A stretch of 64,000 nucleotides of DNA from Deroplatys truncata (lineage: Eukaryota > Arthropoda > Insecta > Mantodea > Mantidae). Under the pieces are notes generated by a model, which made no database searches, was not told where the DNA came from, and worked only from the letters and a program-made list of their open reading frames with translations. Each line of letters starts with the position of its first letter. Position 1 is the first letter of the stretch. Of the stretch, positions 8,856-22,890 are shown piece after piece. Both the position numbers and the translations under genes were made by a program. Location of the stretch: positions 806,001-870,000 of the forward strand of contig CM060985.1 of NCBI GenBank assembly GCA_030765065.1. The letters run 5' to 3'.

Positions 8856-11060
8856 GTCAAGAGACTGGGTGAAAGATTGTGTATGACAGTGTGTGTGAGG
8901 TGTGATAATACAAGAGGGAGTCAAGAGACTGGGTGAAAGATTGTGTATGACAGTGTGTGTGAGGTGTGATAATACAAGAGGGAGTCAAGAGACTGGGTGA
9001 AAGATTGTGTATGACAGTGTGTGTGAGGTGTGATAATACAAGAGGGAGTCAAGAGACTGGGTGAAAGATTGTGTATGACAGTGTCTGTGAGGTGTGCTAA
9101 TACAAGAGGGAGTCAAGAGACTGGGTGAAAGATTGTGTATGACAGTGTGTGTGATAATACAAGAGGGACACAAGAGACTGAGTGTGAGATTGTGTATGAC
9201 AGTGTGTGTGAGGTGTGATAATACAAGAGGGAGTCAAGAGACTGGGTGAAAGATTGTGTATGACAGTGTGTGTGAGGTGTGATAATACAAGAGGGACACA
9301 AGAGACTGAGTGTGAGATTGTCTATGACAGTGTGTGTGAGCTGTGATAATACAAGAGGGAGTCAAGAGACTGGGTGAAAGATTGTGTATGACAGTGTGTG
9401 TGAGGTGTGATAATACAAGAGGGAGTCAAGAGACTGGGTGAAAGATTGTGTATGACAGTGTGTGTGAGGTGTGATAATACAAGAGGGAGTCAAGAGACTG
9501 GGTGAAAGATTGTGATTGACAGTGTGTGTGAGGTGTGATAATACAAGAGGGACATAAGAGACTGAGTGTGAGATTGTGTATGACAGTGTGTGTGAGGTGT
9601 GATAATACAAGAGGGACACAAGAGACTGAGTGTGAGATTGTGTATGACAGTGTGTGTGAGGTGTGATAATACAAGAGGGACACAAGAGACTGAGTGTGAG
9701 ATTGTGTATGACAGTGTGTGTGAGGTGTGATAATACAAGAGGGAGTCAAGAGACTGGGTGAAAGATTGTGTATGACAGTGTGTGTGAGGTGTGATAATAC
9801 AAGAGGGACACAAGAGACTGAGTGTGAGATTGTGTATGACAGTGTGTGTGAGGTGTGATAATACAAGAGGGAGTCAAGAGACTGGGTGAAAGATTGTGTA
9901 TGACAGTGTGTGTGAGGTGTGATAATACAAGAGGGAGTCAAGAGACTGGGTGAAAGATTGTGTATGACAGTGTGTGTGAGGTGTGATAATACAAGAGGGA
10001 GTCAAGAGACTGGGTGAAAGATTGTGTATGACAGTGTGTGTGAGGTGTGATAATACAAGAGGGACACAAGAGACTGAGTGTGAGATTGTGTATAACAGTG
10101 TGTGTGAGGTGTGATAATACAAGAGGGAGACAAGAGACTGGGTGAAAGATTGTGTATGACAGTGTGTGTGAGGTGTGATAATACAAGAGGGAGTCAAGAG
10201 ACTGAGTGAAAGATTGTTTATGACGGTGTGTGTGAGGTGTGATAATACAAGAGGGAGTCAAGAGACTGGGTGAAAGATTGTGTATGACGGTGTGTGTGAG
10301 GTGTGATAATACAAGAGGGAGTCAAGAGACTGAGTGAAAGATTGTGTATGACAGTGTGTGTGAGGTGTGATAATACAAGAGGGAGTCAAGAGACTGGGTG
10401 AAAGATTGTGTATGACAGTGTGTGTGAGGTGTGATAATACAAGAGGGAGTCAAGAGACTGGGTGAAAGATTGTGTATGACGGTGTGTGTGAGGTGTGATA
10501 ATACAAGAGGGAGTCAAGAGACTGGGTGAAAGATTGTGTATGACAGTGTGTGTGATGTGTGATAATACAAGAGGGAGTCAAGAGACTGGGTGAAAGATTG
10601 TGTATGACGGTGTGTGTGAGGTGTGATAATACAAGAGGGAGTCAAGAGACTGAGTGAAAGATTGTGTATGACAGTGTGTGTGAGGTGTGATAATACAAGA
10701 GGGAGTCAAGAGACTGAGTGAAAGATTGTGTATGACGGTGTGTGTGAGGTGTGATAATACAAGAGGGAGTCAAGAGACTGAGTGAAAGATTGTGTGAGGT
10801 GTGATAATACAAGAGGGAGACAAGGGACTGAGTGAAAGATTGTGTGAGGTGTGATAATACATGAGGGAGTCAAGAGACTGGGTGAAAGATTGTGTATGAC
10901 AGTGTGTGTGATGTGTGATAATACAAGAGGGAGTCAAGAGACTGGGTGAAAGATTGTGTATGACAGTGTGTGTGATGTGTGATAATACAAGAGGGAGTCA
11001 AGAGACTGGGTGAAAGATTGTGTATGACAGTGTGTGTGAGGTGTGATAATACAAGAGGGA
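8856..11060. repeat. 64-bp array, basal 'gtcaagagactgggtg' subfamily
   Basis: The most homogeneous section, about 34 monomers of the type gtcaagagactgggtgaaag. An alternating variant has 'gacacaagagactgagtgtg' (9167-10090). Shortened 50-bp monomers at 10771 and 10821 lack 14 bp inside the TG tract (attgtgtgaggtg). It lies next to the gene-proximal edge. Confidence 0.9.
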
Positions 11061-14000
11061 GTCAAGAGACTGGGTGAAAGATTGTGTATGACGGTGTGTG
11101 TGAGGTGTGATAATACAAGAGGGTGTCAAGAGACTGGGTGAAAGATTGTGTATGACAGTGTGTGTGATGTGTGATAATACAAGAGGGAGTCAAGAGACTG
11201 GGTGAAAGATTGTGTATGACAGTGTGTGTGATGTGTGATAATACAAGAGGGAGTCAAGAGACTGGGTGAAAGATTGTGTATGACAGTGTGTGTGATGTGT
11301 GATAATACAAGAGGGAGTCAAGAGACTGGGTGAAAGATTGTGTATGACTGTGTGTGTGATGTGTGATAATACAAGAGGGAGTCAAGAGACTGGGTGAAAG
11401 ATTGTGTATGACAGTGTGTTTGAGGTGTGATAATACAAGAGGAAGTCAAGAGACTGAGTGAAAGATTGTGTATGACAGTGTGTGTGATGTGTGATAATAC
11501 AAGAGGGAGTCAAGAGACTGAGTGAAAGATTGTGTATGACAGTGTGTGTGATGTGTGATAATACAAGAGGGAGTCAAGAGACTGAGTGAAAGATTGTGTA
11601 TGACAGTGTGTGTGAGGTGTGATAATACAAGAGGGAGTCAAGAGACTGGGTGAAAGATTGTGTATGACAGTGTGTTTGAGGTGTGATAATACAAGAGGGA
11701 GTCAAGAGACTGAGTGAAAGATTGTGTATGACAGTGTGTGTGATGTGTGATAATACAAGAGGGAGTCAAGAGACTGAGTGAAAGATTGTGTGAGGTGTGA
11801 TAATACAAGAGGGAGTCAAGAGACTGGGTGAAAGATTGTGTATGACAGTGTGTGTGATGTGTGATAATACAAGAGGGAGTCAAGAGACTGGGTGAAAGAT
11901 TGTGTATGACAGTGTGTGTGAGGTGTGATAATACAAGAGGGAGTCAAGAGACTGAGTGAGAGATTGTGTATGACAGTGTGTGTGAAGTGTGATAATACAA
12001 GAGGGAGTCAAGAGACTGGGTGAAAGATTGTGTATGACAATGTATGTGAGGTGTGATAATACAAGAGGGAGACAAGAGACTGAGTGAAAGATTGTGTGAG
12101 GTGTGATAATACAAGAGGGAGACAAGGGACTGAGTGAAAGATTGTGTGAGGTGTGATAATACATGAGGGAGTCAAGAGACTGGGTGAAAGATTGTGTATG
12201 ACAGTGTGTGTGAGGTGTGATAATACAAGAGGGAGTCAAGAGACTGGGTGAAAGATTGTGTATGACAGTGTGTGTGATGTGTGATAATACAAGAGGGAGT
12301 CAAGAGACTGGGTGAAAGATTGTGTATGACAGTGTGTTTGAGGTGTGATAATACAAGAGGGAGTCAAGAGACTGAGTGAGAGATTGTGTATGACAGTGTG
12401 TGTGAGGTGTGATAATACAAGAGGGAGTCAAGAGACTGGGTGAAAGATTGTGTATGACGGTGTGTGTGAGGTGTGATAATACAAGAGGGAGACAAGAGAC
12501 TGAGTGAAAGATTGTGTGAGGTGTGATAATACAAGAGGGAGACAAGGGACTGAGTGAAAGATTGTGTGAGGTGTGATAATACAAGAGGGAGACAAGAGAC
12601 TGACTGAGAGATTGTGTATGGCAGTGTGTGTGAGGTGTGATAATACAAGAGGGAGACAAGAGACTGAGTGAGAGATTGTGTATGACAGTGTGTGTGAGGT
12701 GTGATAATACAAGAGGGAGACAAGAGACTGACTGAGAGATTGTGTATGACAGTTTGTGTGAGGTGTGATAATACAAGAGGGAGACAAGAGACTGAGTGAG
12801 AGATTGTGTATGGCAGTGTGTGAGAGGTGTGATAATACAAGAGGGAGACAAGAGACTGACTGAGAGATTGTGTATGACAGTTTGTGTGAGGTGTGATAAT
12901 ACAAGAGGGAGACAAGAGACTGGGTGAAAGATTGTGTATGACAGTGTGTGTGAGGTGTGATAATACAAGAGGGGACAAGAGACTGAGTGAGAGATTGTGT
13001 ATGGCAGTGTGTGTGAGGTGTGATAATACAAGAGGGAGACAAGAGACTGACTGAGAGATTGTGTATGACAGTTTGTGTGAGGTGTGATAATACAAGAGGG
13101 AGACAAGAGACTGGGTGAAAGATTGTGTATGACAGTGTGTGTGAGGTGTGATAATACAAGAGGGAGACAAGAGACTGAGTGAGAGATTGTGCATGACAGT
13201 GTGTGTGAGGTGTGATAATACAAGAGGGAGACAAGAGACTGAGTGAGAGATTGTGTATGACAGTGTGTGTGAGGTGTGATAATACAAGAGGGAGACAAGA
13301 GACTGAGTGAGAGATTGTGTATGACAGTGTGTGTGAGGTGTGATAATACAAGAGGGAGACAAGAGACTGAGTGAGAGATTGTGTATGACAGTGTGTGTGA
13401 GGAGTGATAATATAAAAGGGAGACAAGAGACTGAGTGAGAGATTGTGTATGACAGTGTGTGTGAGGTGTGATAATACAAGAGGGAGACAAGAGACTGAGT
13501 GAGAGATTCTGTATGACAGTGTGTGTGAGGTGTGATAATACAAGAGGGAGACAAGAGACTGAGTGAGAGATTGTGTATGACAGTGTATGTGTGAGATGTG
13601 ATAATACAAGACGGAGAAAGGATACTACGTGAGAGATTGTGTGTGACAGTGTGTGAGAGGTGTGATAATACAAGAGGGAGACAAGAGACTGAGTGAGAGA
13701 TTGTGTGTGAGGTGTGATAATACAAGAGGGAGAAAGGAGACTGAGTGAGAGATTGTGTATGACAGTGTGTGAGAGGTATGATAATACAAGAGGGAGACAA
13801 GAGACTGAGTCAGAGATTGTGTATGACAGTGTGTGTGAGGTGTGATAATACAAGAGGGAGACAAGAGACTGAGTGAGAGATTGTGTATGACAGTGTGTGT
13901 GAGGTGTGATAATACAAGAGGGAGAAAGGAGACTGATTGAGAGATTGTGTATGACAGTGTGTGAGAGGTATGATAATACAAGAGGGAGACAAGAGACTGA

Positions 14001-16149
14001 GTCAGAGATTGTGTATGACAGTGTGTGTGAGGTGTGATAATACAAGAGGGAGACAAGGGATTGATTGAGAGATTGTGTATGGCAGTGTGTGTGAGGTGTG
14101 ATAATACAAGAGGGAGACAAGAGACTGTGTGACAGATTGTGTATGACAGTGTGTGTGAGGTGTGATAATACAACAGGGAGACAAGATACTGAGTGGGAGA
14201 TTGTGTATGACAGTGTGTGTGAGGTGTGATAATACAAGAGGGAGACAAGAGACTGAGTGAGAGATTGTGTATGACAGTTTGTGTGAGGTGTGATAACACA
14301 AGAGGGAGTCAAGAGACTGAGTGAGAGATTGTGTATGACAGTTTGTGTGAGGTGTGATAATACAAGAGGGAGACAAGAGACTGAGTGGGAGATTGTGTAT
14401 GACAGTGTGTGTGAGGTGTGATAATACAACAGGGAGACAAGATACTGAGTGGGAGATTGTGTATGACAGTGTGTGTGAGGTGTGATAATACAAGAGGGAG
14501 ACAAGAGACTGAGTGAGAGATTGTGTATGACAGTGTGTGTGAGGTGTGATAATACAAGAGGGAGTCAAGAGACTGAGTGAGAGATTGTGTATGACAGTGT
14601 ATGTGTGAGATGTGATAATACAAGAGGGAGACAAGAGACTGAGTGAGAGATTGTGTATGGCAGTGTGTGTGAGATATGATAATACAAGAGAGACACAAGA
14701 GACTGAGTGGGAGATTGTGTATGACAGTGTGTGTGTGAGATGTGATAATACAAGAAGGAGACAAGAGACTGAGTGAGAGATTGTGTAAGTCAGTGTGAGT
14801 GAGGTATGATAATACAAGAGAACACAAGAGACTGAGTGGGAGATTGTCTATGACAGTATGTGTGAGGTGTGATAATACAAGAGCGAGACAAGAGACTGAG
14901 TGAGAGATTGTGTACGACAATGTGTGTAGGTGTGATAATACAAGAGGGAGACAGAATGAGTGGGAGATTGTGTATGACAATATGTGTGAGGTGTGATAAT
15001 ACAAGAGGGAGACAAGAGACTGGATGAGAGATTGTGTACAACAATGTGTGTGAGGTGTGATAATACAAGAGGGAAACAAGAGACTGGATGAGAGTTTGTG
15101 TATGACTGTGTGAGGTGTGAAAATACAAGAGAGACACAAGAGCCTGAGTGAGAGATTGTGTATCACAGTGTGTGTGAGGTGTGATAATACAAGAGGGAGA
15201 CAAGAGCCCGCATGAGATTCTGTACGACAATGTGTGTGAGGTGTGATAATACAAGAGGGAGACAGAATGAGTGGGAGATTGTGTATGACAATATGTGTGA
15301 GGTGTGATAATGCAAGAGGGAGATAAGCTACTTAGTGGGATATTGTATATGAGAGTATGTCTGAGATGTGATGATACAAGAGGGAGACAAGAGACTAAGT
15401 GGGAGATTGTGTATGACAATGTGTGTGAGGTGTGATAATACAAGAGGGACACAAGATACTGAGTGGGAGATTGTGTATGAGAGTATGTGTGAGGTGTGAT
15501 AATACAAGAGGGAGACAAGAGACTAAGTGGGAGATTGTGTATGACAATGTGTGTGAGGTGTGATAATACAAGAGGGAGACCATAGACTAAGTGGGAGATT
15601 GTGTATGACAATGTGTGTGAGGTGTGATAATCAGGAGGGAGACAAGAGACTAAGTGGGAGATTGTGTATCAGAGTATGTGTGAGGTGTGATAATACAAGA
15701 AGGAGACAAGAGTCTGAGTGGGAAATTGTGTATGAGAGTATGTGTGAGGGTTGATAATACAAGAGGGAGACAGAATGAGTGGGAGATTGTGTATGACAAT
15801 ATGTGTGAGGTGTGATAATACAAGAGGGAGAAAAGCTACTTAGTGGGATATTGTATATGAGAGTATGTGTGAGATGTGATAATACAAGAAAGAGACAAGA
15901 GTCTGAGTGGGAAATTGTGTATGAGAGTATGTGTGAGGGTTGATAATACAAGAGGGAGACAAGAGTCTGAGTGGGAAATTGTGTATGAGAGTATGTGTGA
16001 GGGTTGATAATACAAGAGGGAGACAAGAGACTAAGTGGGAGATTGTGTATGAGAGTATGTGTGAGGGTTGATAATACAAGAAAGAGACAAGAGATTGGGT
16101 GAGAGATTGTGTATGAGAGTATGTGTGAGGTAGGATAATACAAGAGGGA
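11061..16149. repeat. 5.09-kb tandem duplication block, copy A
   Basis: This 5089-bp block, starting at 'gtcaagagac' with 'atgacggtg' and 'gagggtgtcaag' soon after, is repeated directly from 16150. It passes from the basal subfamily through 'gactgagtgagag' monomers (about 12590-14800) to 'gactaagtgggag' and 'tgagggttgataatac' monomers (about 14830-16145). Unique markers such as 'gataacacaagag' at 14292 and 'gataatcaggaggg' near 15629 recur at the same relative place in copy B. A 52-bp monomer near 13700 has lost 12 bp relative to copy B. Confidence 0.93.
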
Positions 16150-19100
16150 GTCAAGAGACTGGGTGAAAGATTGTGTATGACGGTGTGTGTGAGGTGTGAT
16201 AATACAAGAGGGTGTCAAGAGACTGGGTGAAAGATTGTGTATGACAGTGTGTGTGATGTGTGATAATACAAGAGGGAGTCAAGAGACTGGGTGAAAGATT
16301 GTGTATGACAGTGTGTGTGATGTGTGATAATACAAGAGGGAGTCAAGAGACTGGGTGAAAGATTGTGTATGACAGTGTGTGTGATGTGTGATAATACAAG
16401 AGGGAGTCAAGAGACTGGGTGAAAGATTGTGTATGACTGTGTGTGTGATGTGTGATAATACAAGAGGGAGTCAAGAGACTGGGTGAAAGATTGTGTATGA
16501 CAGTGTGTTTGAGGTGTGATAATACAAGAGGAAGTCAAGAGACTGAGTGAAAGATTGTGTATGACAGTGTGTGTGATGTGTGATAATACAAGAGGGAGTC
16601 AAGAGACTGAGTGAAAGATTGTGTATGACAGTGTGTGTGATGTGTGATAATACAAGAGGGAGTCAAGAGACTGAGTGAAAGATTGTGTATGACAGTGTGT
16701 GTGAGGTGTGATAATACAAGAGGGAGTCAAGAGACTGGGTGAAAGATTGTGTATGACAGTGTGTTTGAGGTGTGATAATACAAGAGGGAGTCAAGAGACT
16801 GAGTGAAAGATTGTGTATGACAGTGTGTGTGATGTGTGATAATACAAGAGGGAGTCAAGAGACTGAGTGAAAGATTGTGTGAGGTGTGATAATACAAGAG
16901 GGAGTCAAGAGACTGGGTGAAAGATTGTGTATGACAGTGTGTGTGATGTGTGATAATACAAGAGGGAGTCAAGAGACTGGGTGAAAGATTGTGTATGACA
17001 GTGTGTGTGAGGTGTGATAATACAAGAGGGAGTCAAGAGACTGAGTGAGAGATTGTGTATGACAGTGTGTGTGAAGTGTGATAATACAAGAGGGAGTCAA
17101 GAGACTGGGTGAAAGATTGTGTATGACAATGTATGTGAGGTGTGATAATACAAGAGGGAGACAAGAGACTGAGTGAAAGATTGTGTGAGGTGTGATAATA
17201 CAAGAGGGAGACAAGGGACTGAGTGAAAGATTGTGTGAGGTGTGATAATACATGAGGGAGTCAAGAGACTGGGTGAAAGATTGTGTATGACAGTGTGTGT
17301 GAGGTGTGATAATACAAGAGGGAGTCAAGAGACTGGGTGAAAGATTGTGTATGACAGTGTGTGTGATGTGTGATAATACAAGAGGGAGTCAAGAGACTGG
17401 GTGAAAGATTGTGTATGACAGTGTGTTTGAGGTGTGATAATACAAGAGGGAGTCAAGAGACTGAGTGAGAGATTGTGTATGACAGTGTGTGTGAGGTGTG
17501 ATAATACAAGAGGGAGTCAAGAGACTGGGTGAAAGATTGTGTATGACGGTGTGTGTGAGGTGTGATAATACAAGAGGGAGACAAGAGACTGAGTGAAAGA
17601 TTGTGTGAGGTGTGATAATACAAGAGGGAGACAAGGGACTGAGTGAAAGATTGTGTGAGGTGTGATAATACAAGAGGGAGACAAGAGACTGACTGAGAGA
17701 TTGTGTATGGCAGTGTGTGTGAGGTGTGATAATACAAGAGGGAGACAAGAGACTGAGTGAGAGATTGTGTATGACAGTGTGTGTGAGGTGTGATAATACA
17801 AGAGGGAGACAAGAGACTGACTGAGAGATTGTGTATGACAGTTTGTGTGAGGTGTGATAATACAAGAGGGAGACAAGAGACTGAGTGAGAGATTGTGTAT
17901 GGCAGTGTGTGAGAGGTGTGATAATACAAGAGGGAGACAAGAGACTGACTGAGAGATTGTGTATGACAGTTTGTGTGAGGTGTGATAATACAAGAGGGAG
18001 ACAAGAGACTGGGTGAAAGATTGTGTATGACAGTGTGTGTGAGGTGTGATAATACAAGAGGGGACAAGAGACTGAGTGAGAGATTGTGTATGGCAGTGTG
18101 TGTGAGGTGTGATAATACAAGAGGGAGACAAGAGACTGACTGAGAGATTGTGTATGACAGTTTGTGTGAGGTGTGATAATACAAGAGGGAGACAAGAGAC
18201 TGGGTGAAAGATTGTGTATGACAGTGTGTGTGAGGTGTGATAATACAAGAGGGAGACAAGAGACTGAGTGAGAGATTGTGCATGACAGTGTGTGTGAGGT
18301 GTGATAATACAAGAGGGAGACAAGAGACTGAGTGAGAGATTGTGTATGACAGTGTGTGTGAGGTGTGATAATACAAGAGGGAGACAAGAGACTGAGTGAG
18401 AGATTGTGTATGACAGTGTGTGTGAGGTGTGATAATACAAGAGGGAGACAAGAGAGTGAGTGAGAGATTGTGTATGACAGTGTGTGTGAGGAGTGATAAT
18501 ATAAAAGGGAGACAAGAGACTGAGTGAGAGATTGTGTATGACAGTGTGTGTGAGGTGTGATAATACAAGAGGGAGACAAGAGACTGAGTGAGAGATTCTG
18601 TATGACAGTGTGTGTGAGGTGTGATAATACAAGAGGGAGACAAGAGACTGAGTGAGAGATTGTGTATGACAGTGTATGTGTGAGATGTGATAATACAAGA
18701 CGGAGAAAGGATACTACGTGAGAGATTGTGTGTGACAGTGTGTGAGAGGTGTGATAATACAAGAGGGAGACAAGAGACTGAGTGAGAGATTGTGTATGAC
18801 AGTGTGTGTGAGGTGTGATAATACAAGAGGGAGAAAGGAGACTGAGTGAGAGATTGTGTATGACAGTGTGTGAGAGGTATGATAATACAAGAGGGAGACA
18901 AGAGACTGAGTCAGAGATTGTGTATGACAGTGTGTGTGAGGTGTGATAATACAAGAGGGAGACAAGAGACTGAGTGAGAGATTGTGTATGACAGTGTGTG
19001 TGAGGTGTGATAATACAAGAGGGAGAAAGGAGACTGATTGAGAGATTGTGTATGACAGTGTGTGAGAGGTATGATAATACAAGAGGGAGACAAGAGACTG

Positions 19101-21250
19101 AGTCAGAGATTGTGTATGACAGTGTGTGTGAGGTGTGATAATACAAGAGGGAGACAAGGGATTGATTGAGAGATTGTGTATGGCAGTGTGTGTGAGGTGT
19201 GATAATACAAGAGGGAGACAAGAGACTGTGTGACAGATTGTGTATGACAGTGTGTGTGAGGTGTGATAATACAACAGGGAGACAAGATACTGAGTGGGAG
19301 ATTGTGTATGACAGTGTGTGTGAGGTGTGATAATACAAGAGGGAGACATGAGACTGAGTGAGAGATTGTGTATGACAGTTTGTGTGAGGTGTGATAACAC
19401 AAGAGGGAGTCAAGAGACTGAGTGAGAGATTGTGTATGACAGTTTGTGTGAGGTGTGATAATACAAGAGGGAGACAAGAGACTGAGTGGGAGATTGTGTA
19501 TGACAGTGTGTGTGAGGTGTGATAATACAACAGGGAGACAAGATACTGAGTGGGAGATTGTGTATGACAGTGTGTGTGAGGTGTGATAATACAAGAGGGA
19601 GACAAGAGACTGAGTGAGAGATTGTGTATGACAGTGTGTGTGAGGTGTGATAATACAAGAGGGAGTCAAGAGACTGAGTGAGAGATTGTGTATGACAGTG
19701 TATGTGTGAGATGTGATAATACAAGAGGGAGACAAGAGACTGAGTGAGAGATTGTGTATGGCAGTGTGTGTGAGATATGATAATACAAGAGAGACACAAG
19801 AGACTGAGTGGGAGATTGTGTATGACAGTGTGTGTGTGAGATGTGATAATACAAGAAGGAGACAAGAGACTGAGTGAGAGATTGTGTAAGTCAGTGTGAG
19901 TGAGGTATGATAATACAAGAGAACACAAGAGACTGAGTGGGAGATTGTCTATGACAGTATGTGTGAGGTGTGATAATACAAGAGCGAGACAAGAGACTGA
20001 GTGAGAGATTGTGTACGACAATGTGTGTAGGTGTGATAATACAAGAGGGAGACAGAATGAGTGGGAGATTGTGTATGACAATATGTGTGAGGTGTGATAA
20101 TACAAGAGGGAGACAAGAGACTGGATGAGAGATTGTGTACGACAATGTGTGTGAGGTGTGATAATACAAGAGGGAAACAAGAGACTGGATGAGAGTTTGT
20201 GTATGACTGTGTGAGGTGTGAAAATACAAGAGAGACACAAGAGCCTGAGTGAGAGATTGTGTATCACAGTGTGTGTGAGGTGTGATAATACAAGAGGGAG
20301 ACAAGAGCCCGCATGAGATTCTGTACGACAATGTGTGTGAGGTGTGATAATACAAGAGGGAGACAGAATGAGTGGGAGATTGTGTATGACAATATGTGTG
20401 AGGTGTGATAATGCAAGAGGGAGATAAGCTACTTAGTGGGATATTGTATATGAGAGTATGTCTGAGATGTGATGATACAAGAGGGAGACAAGAGACTAAG
20501 TGGGAGATTGTGTATGACAATGTGTGTGAGGTGTGATAATACAAGAGGGACACAAGATACTGAGTGGGAGATTGTGTATGAGAGTATGTGTGAGGTGTGA
20601 TAATACAAGAGGGAGACAAGAGACTAAGTGGGAGATTGTGTATGACAATGTGTGTGAGGTGTGATAATACAAGAGGGAGACAATAGACTAAGTGGGAGAT
20701 TGTGTATGACAATGTGTGTGAGGTGTGATAATCAGGAGGGAGACAAGAGACTAAGTGGGAGATTGTGTATCAGAGTATGTGTGAGGTGTGATAATACAAG
20801 AAGGAGACAAGAGTCTGAGTGGGAAATTGTGTATGAGAGTATGTGTGAGGGTTGATAATACAAGAGGGAGACAGAATGAGTGGGAGATTGTGTATGACAA
20901 TATGTGTGAGGTGTGATAATACAAGAGGGAGAAAAGCTACTTAGTGGGATATTGTATATGAGAGTATGTGTGAGATGTGATAATACAAGAAAGAGACAAG
21001 AGTCTGAGTGGGAAATTGTGTATGAGAGTATGTGTGAGGGTTGATAATACAAGAGGGAGACAAGAGTCTGAGTGGGAAATTGTGTATGAGAGTATGTGTG
21101 AGGGTTGATAATACAAGAGGGAGACAAGAGACTAAGTGGGAGATTGTGTATGAGAGTATGTGTGAGGGTTGATAATACAAGAAAGAGACAAGAGATTGGG
21201 TGAGAGATTGTGTATGAGAGTATGTGTGAGGTAGGATAATACAAGAGGGA
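16150..21250. repeat. 5.10-kb tandem duplication block, copy B
   Basis: Direct neighbour copy of 11061-16149. The offset is 5089 bp at the left end and 5101 bp to the right of the 12-bp indel near 13700/18790. Markers 'gataacacaagag' at 19393 and 'gataatcaggaggg' near 20730 confirm collinearity. Only scattered substitutions separate the copies (for example 'agagactgag' against 'agagagtgag' near 18452), so the duplication is very recent or has been homogenised. The collinearity ends near 21250, where copy A instead meets copy B. Confidence 0.93.
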
Positions 21251-22890
21251 GACAAGAGATTGGGTGAGAGATTGTGTATATCAGTGTGTGTGAGGTGTGA
21301 TAATACAAGAGGGAGACAGACTGAGTGGGAGATTGTGTATGACAATGTGTGTGAGGTATGATAATACAAGAGGGAGACAAGAGACTGAGTGGAAGATTGT
21401 GTATGAGAGTGTGTGTGAGCTGTGATAATCCAAGAGGGAGACAAGAGACTGAGTGGGAGATTGTATATGACAGTGTGTGTGAGGTGTGATAATACAAGAG
21501 GGAGACAAGAGACTGAGTGAGAGATTGTGTATGACAATGTGTGTGAGGTGAGATAATACAAGAGGGAGACAAGAGACTGTGTGAGAGATTGTCTATGACA
21601 GTGTGTGTGAGGTGAGATAATACAAGAGGCAGACAAGAGACTGAGTGGGAGATTGTGTATGACAGTGTGTGTGAGGTGTGATAATACAAGAGGGAGACAA
21701 GAGACTGAGTGAGAGATTGTGTATGACAGTGTGTGTGAGGTGAGATAATACAAGAGGGAGACAAGAGACTGAGTGGAAGATTGTGTATGACAGTGTGTGT
21801 GAGGTGAGATAATACAAGAGGGAGACAAGAGACTGAGTGGAAGATTGTGTATGACAATATGTGTGAGGTGAGATAATACAAGAGGGAGACAAGAGACTGA
21901 GTGGGAGATTGTGTATGACAGTGTGTGTGAGGTGAGATAATACAAGAGGGAGACAAGAGACTGAGTGGAAGATTGTGTATGACAATGTGTGTGAGGTGAG
22001 ATAATACAAGAGGCAGACAAGAGACTGAGTGGGAGATTGTGTATGACAGTGTGTGTGTGAGGTGTGATAATACAAGAGGGAGACAGGCTGAGTGAGAGAT
22101 TGTGTATATCAGTGTGTGTGAGGTGTGATAATACAAGAGGAAGACAAGAGACTGAGTGGGAGATATTGTATGAGAGTATCTGTGAAGTGTGATAATACAA
22201 GAGGGAGACAAGAGGCCGGATGAGAGATTGAGTATATCAGTGTGTGTGAGGTGAGATAATACAAGAGGGAGACAAGAGGCCGGATGAGAGATTGTGTATG
22301 GCAGTGTGTGTGACGTGTGATAATACAAGAGGGAGTCAAGAGACTGAGTGAGAGATTGTGTATGGCAGTGTGTGTGAGGTGTGATAATACAAGAGGGAGA
22401 CAAGAGGCCGGATGAGAGATAGTGTATATCAGTGTGTGTGAGGTGTGATAATACAAGAGGGAGACAAGAGACTGAGTGGGAGATTGTGTATGGCAGTGTG
22501 TGTGAGCTGTGATAATTCAAGAGGGAGATAAGAGGCCGGATGAGAGATTGTGTATATCAGTGTGTGTGAGGTGTGATAATACAAGAGGGAGACAAGAGAC
22601 TGAGTGGGAGATTGTGTATGGCAGTGTGTGTGAGCTGTGATAATCCAAGAGGGAGACAAGAAGCTGAGTCAGAGATTGTGTATGACAGTGTATGTGAGGT
22701 GTGATAATCCAAGAGGGAGACAAGAAGCTGAGTCAGAGATTGTGTATGGCAGTGTATGTGAGCTGTGATAATCCAAGAGGGAGACCAGAAGCTGAGTCAG
22801 AGATTGTGTATGGCAGTGTATGTGAGGTGTGATAATCCAAGAGGGAGACAAGAGACTGAGTGGGAGATTGTGTATGACAATGTGTGTGAG
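21251..22890. repeat. 64-bp array, mixed 'gtgagataatac', 'tggcag' and 'gaggccggatgag' subfamilies
   Basis: New monomer types appear: 'gaggtgagataatac' (about 21540-22010), 'gtatatcagtgtgtg', 'gaggccggatgagag', and 'ctgtgataatccaagagg' with 'aagctgagtcagag' (22620-22850). The stretch from about 22150 to 22900 is repeated at about 28200-28950 (offset 6048). Confidence 0.85.

Noticed and set aside
7674..8860. Short minus-strand ORFs running through the 187/89-bp units as a tandem-repeat protein
   Set aside because: They mix exon frame with intron sequence, and neither 187 nor 89 is a multiple of 3, so no continuous repeat protein results.
15560..15754. Plus-strand ORF repeated at 20661, 24676, 38063 and 59584
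   Set aside because: Its recurrence only follows the block duplications. It is a chance frame created by the 'gataatcaggaggg' indel in the satellite.
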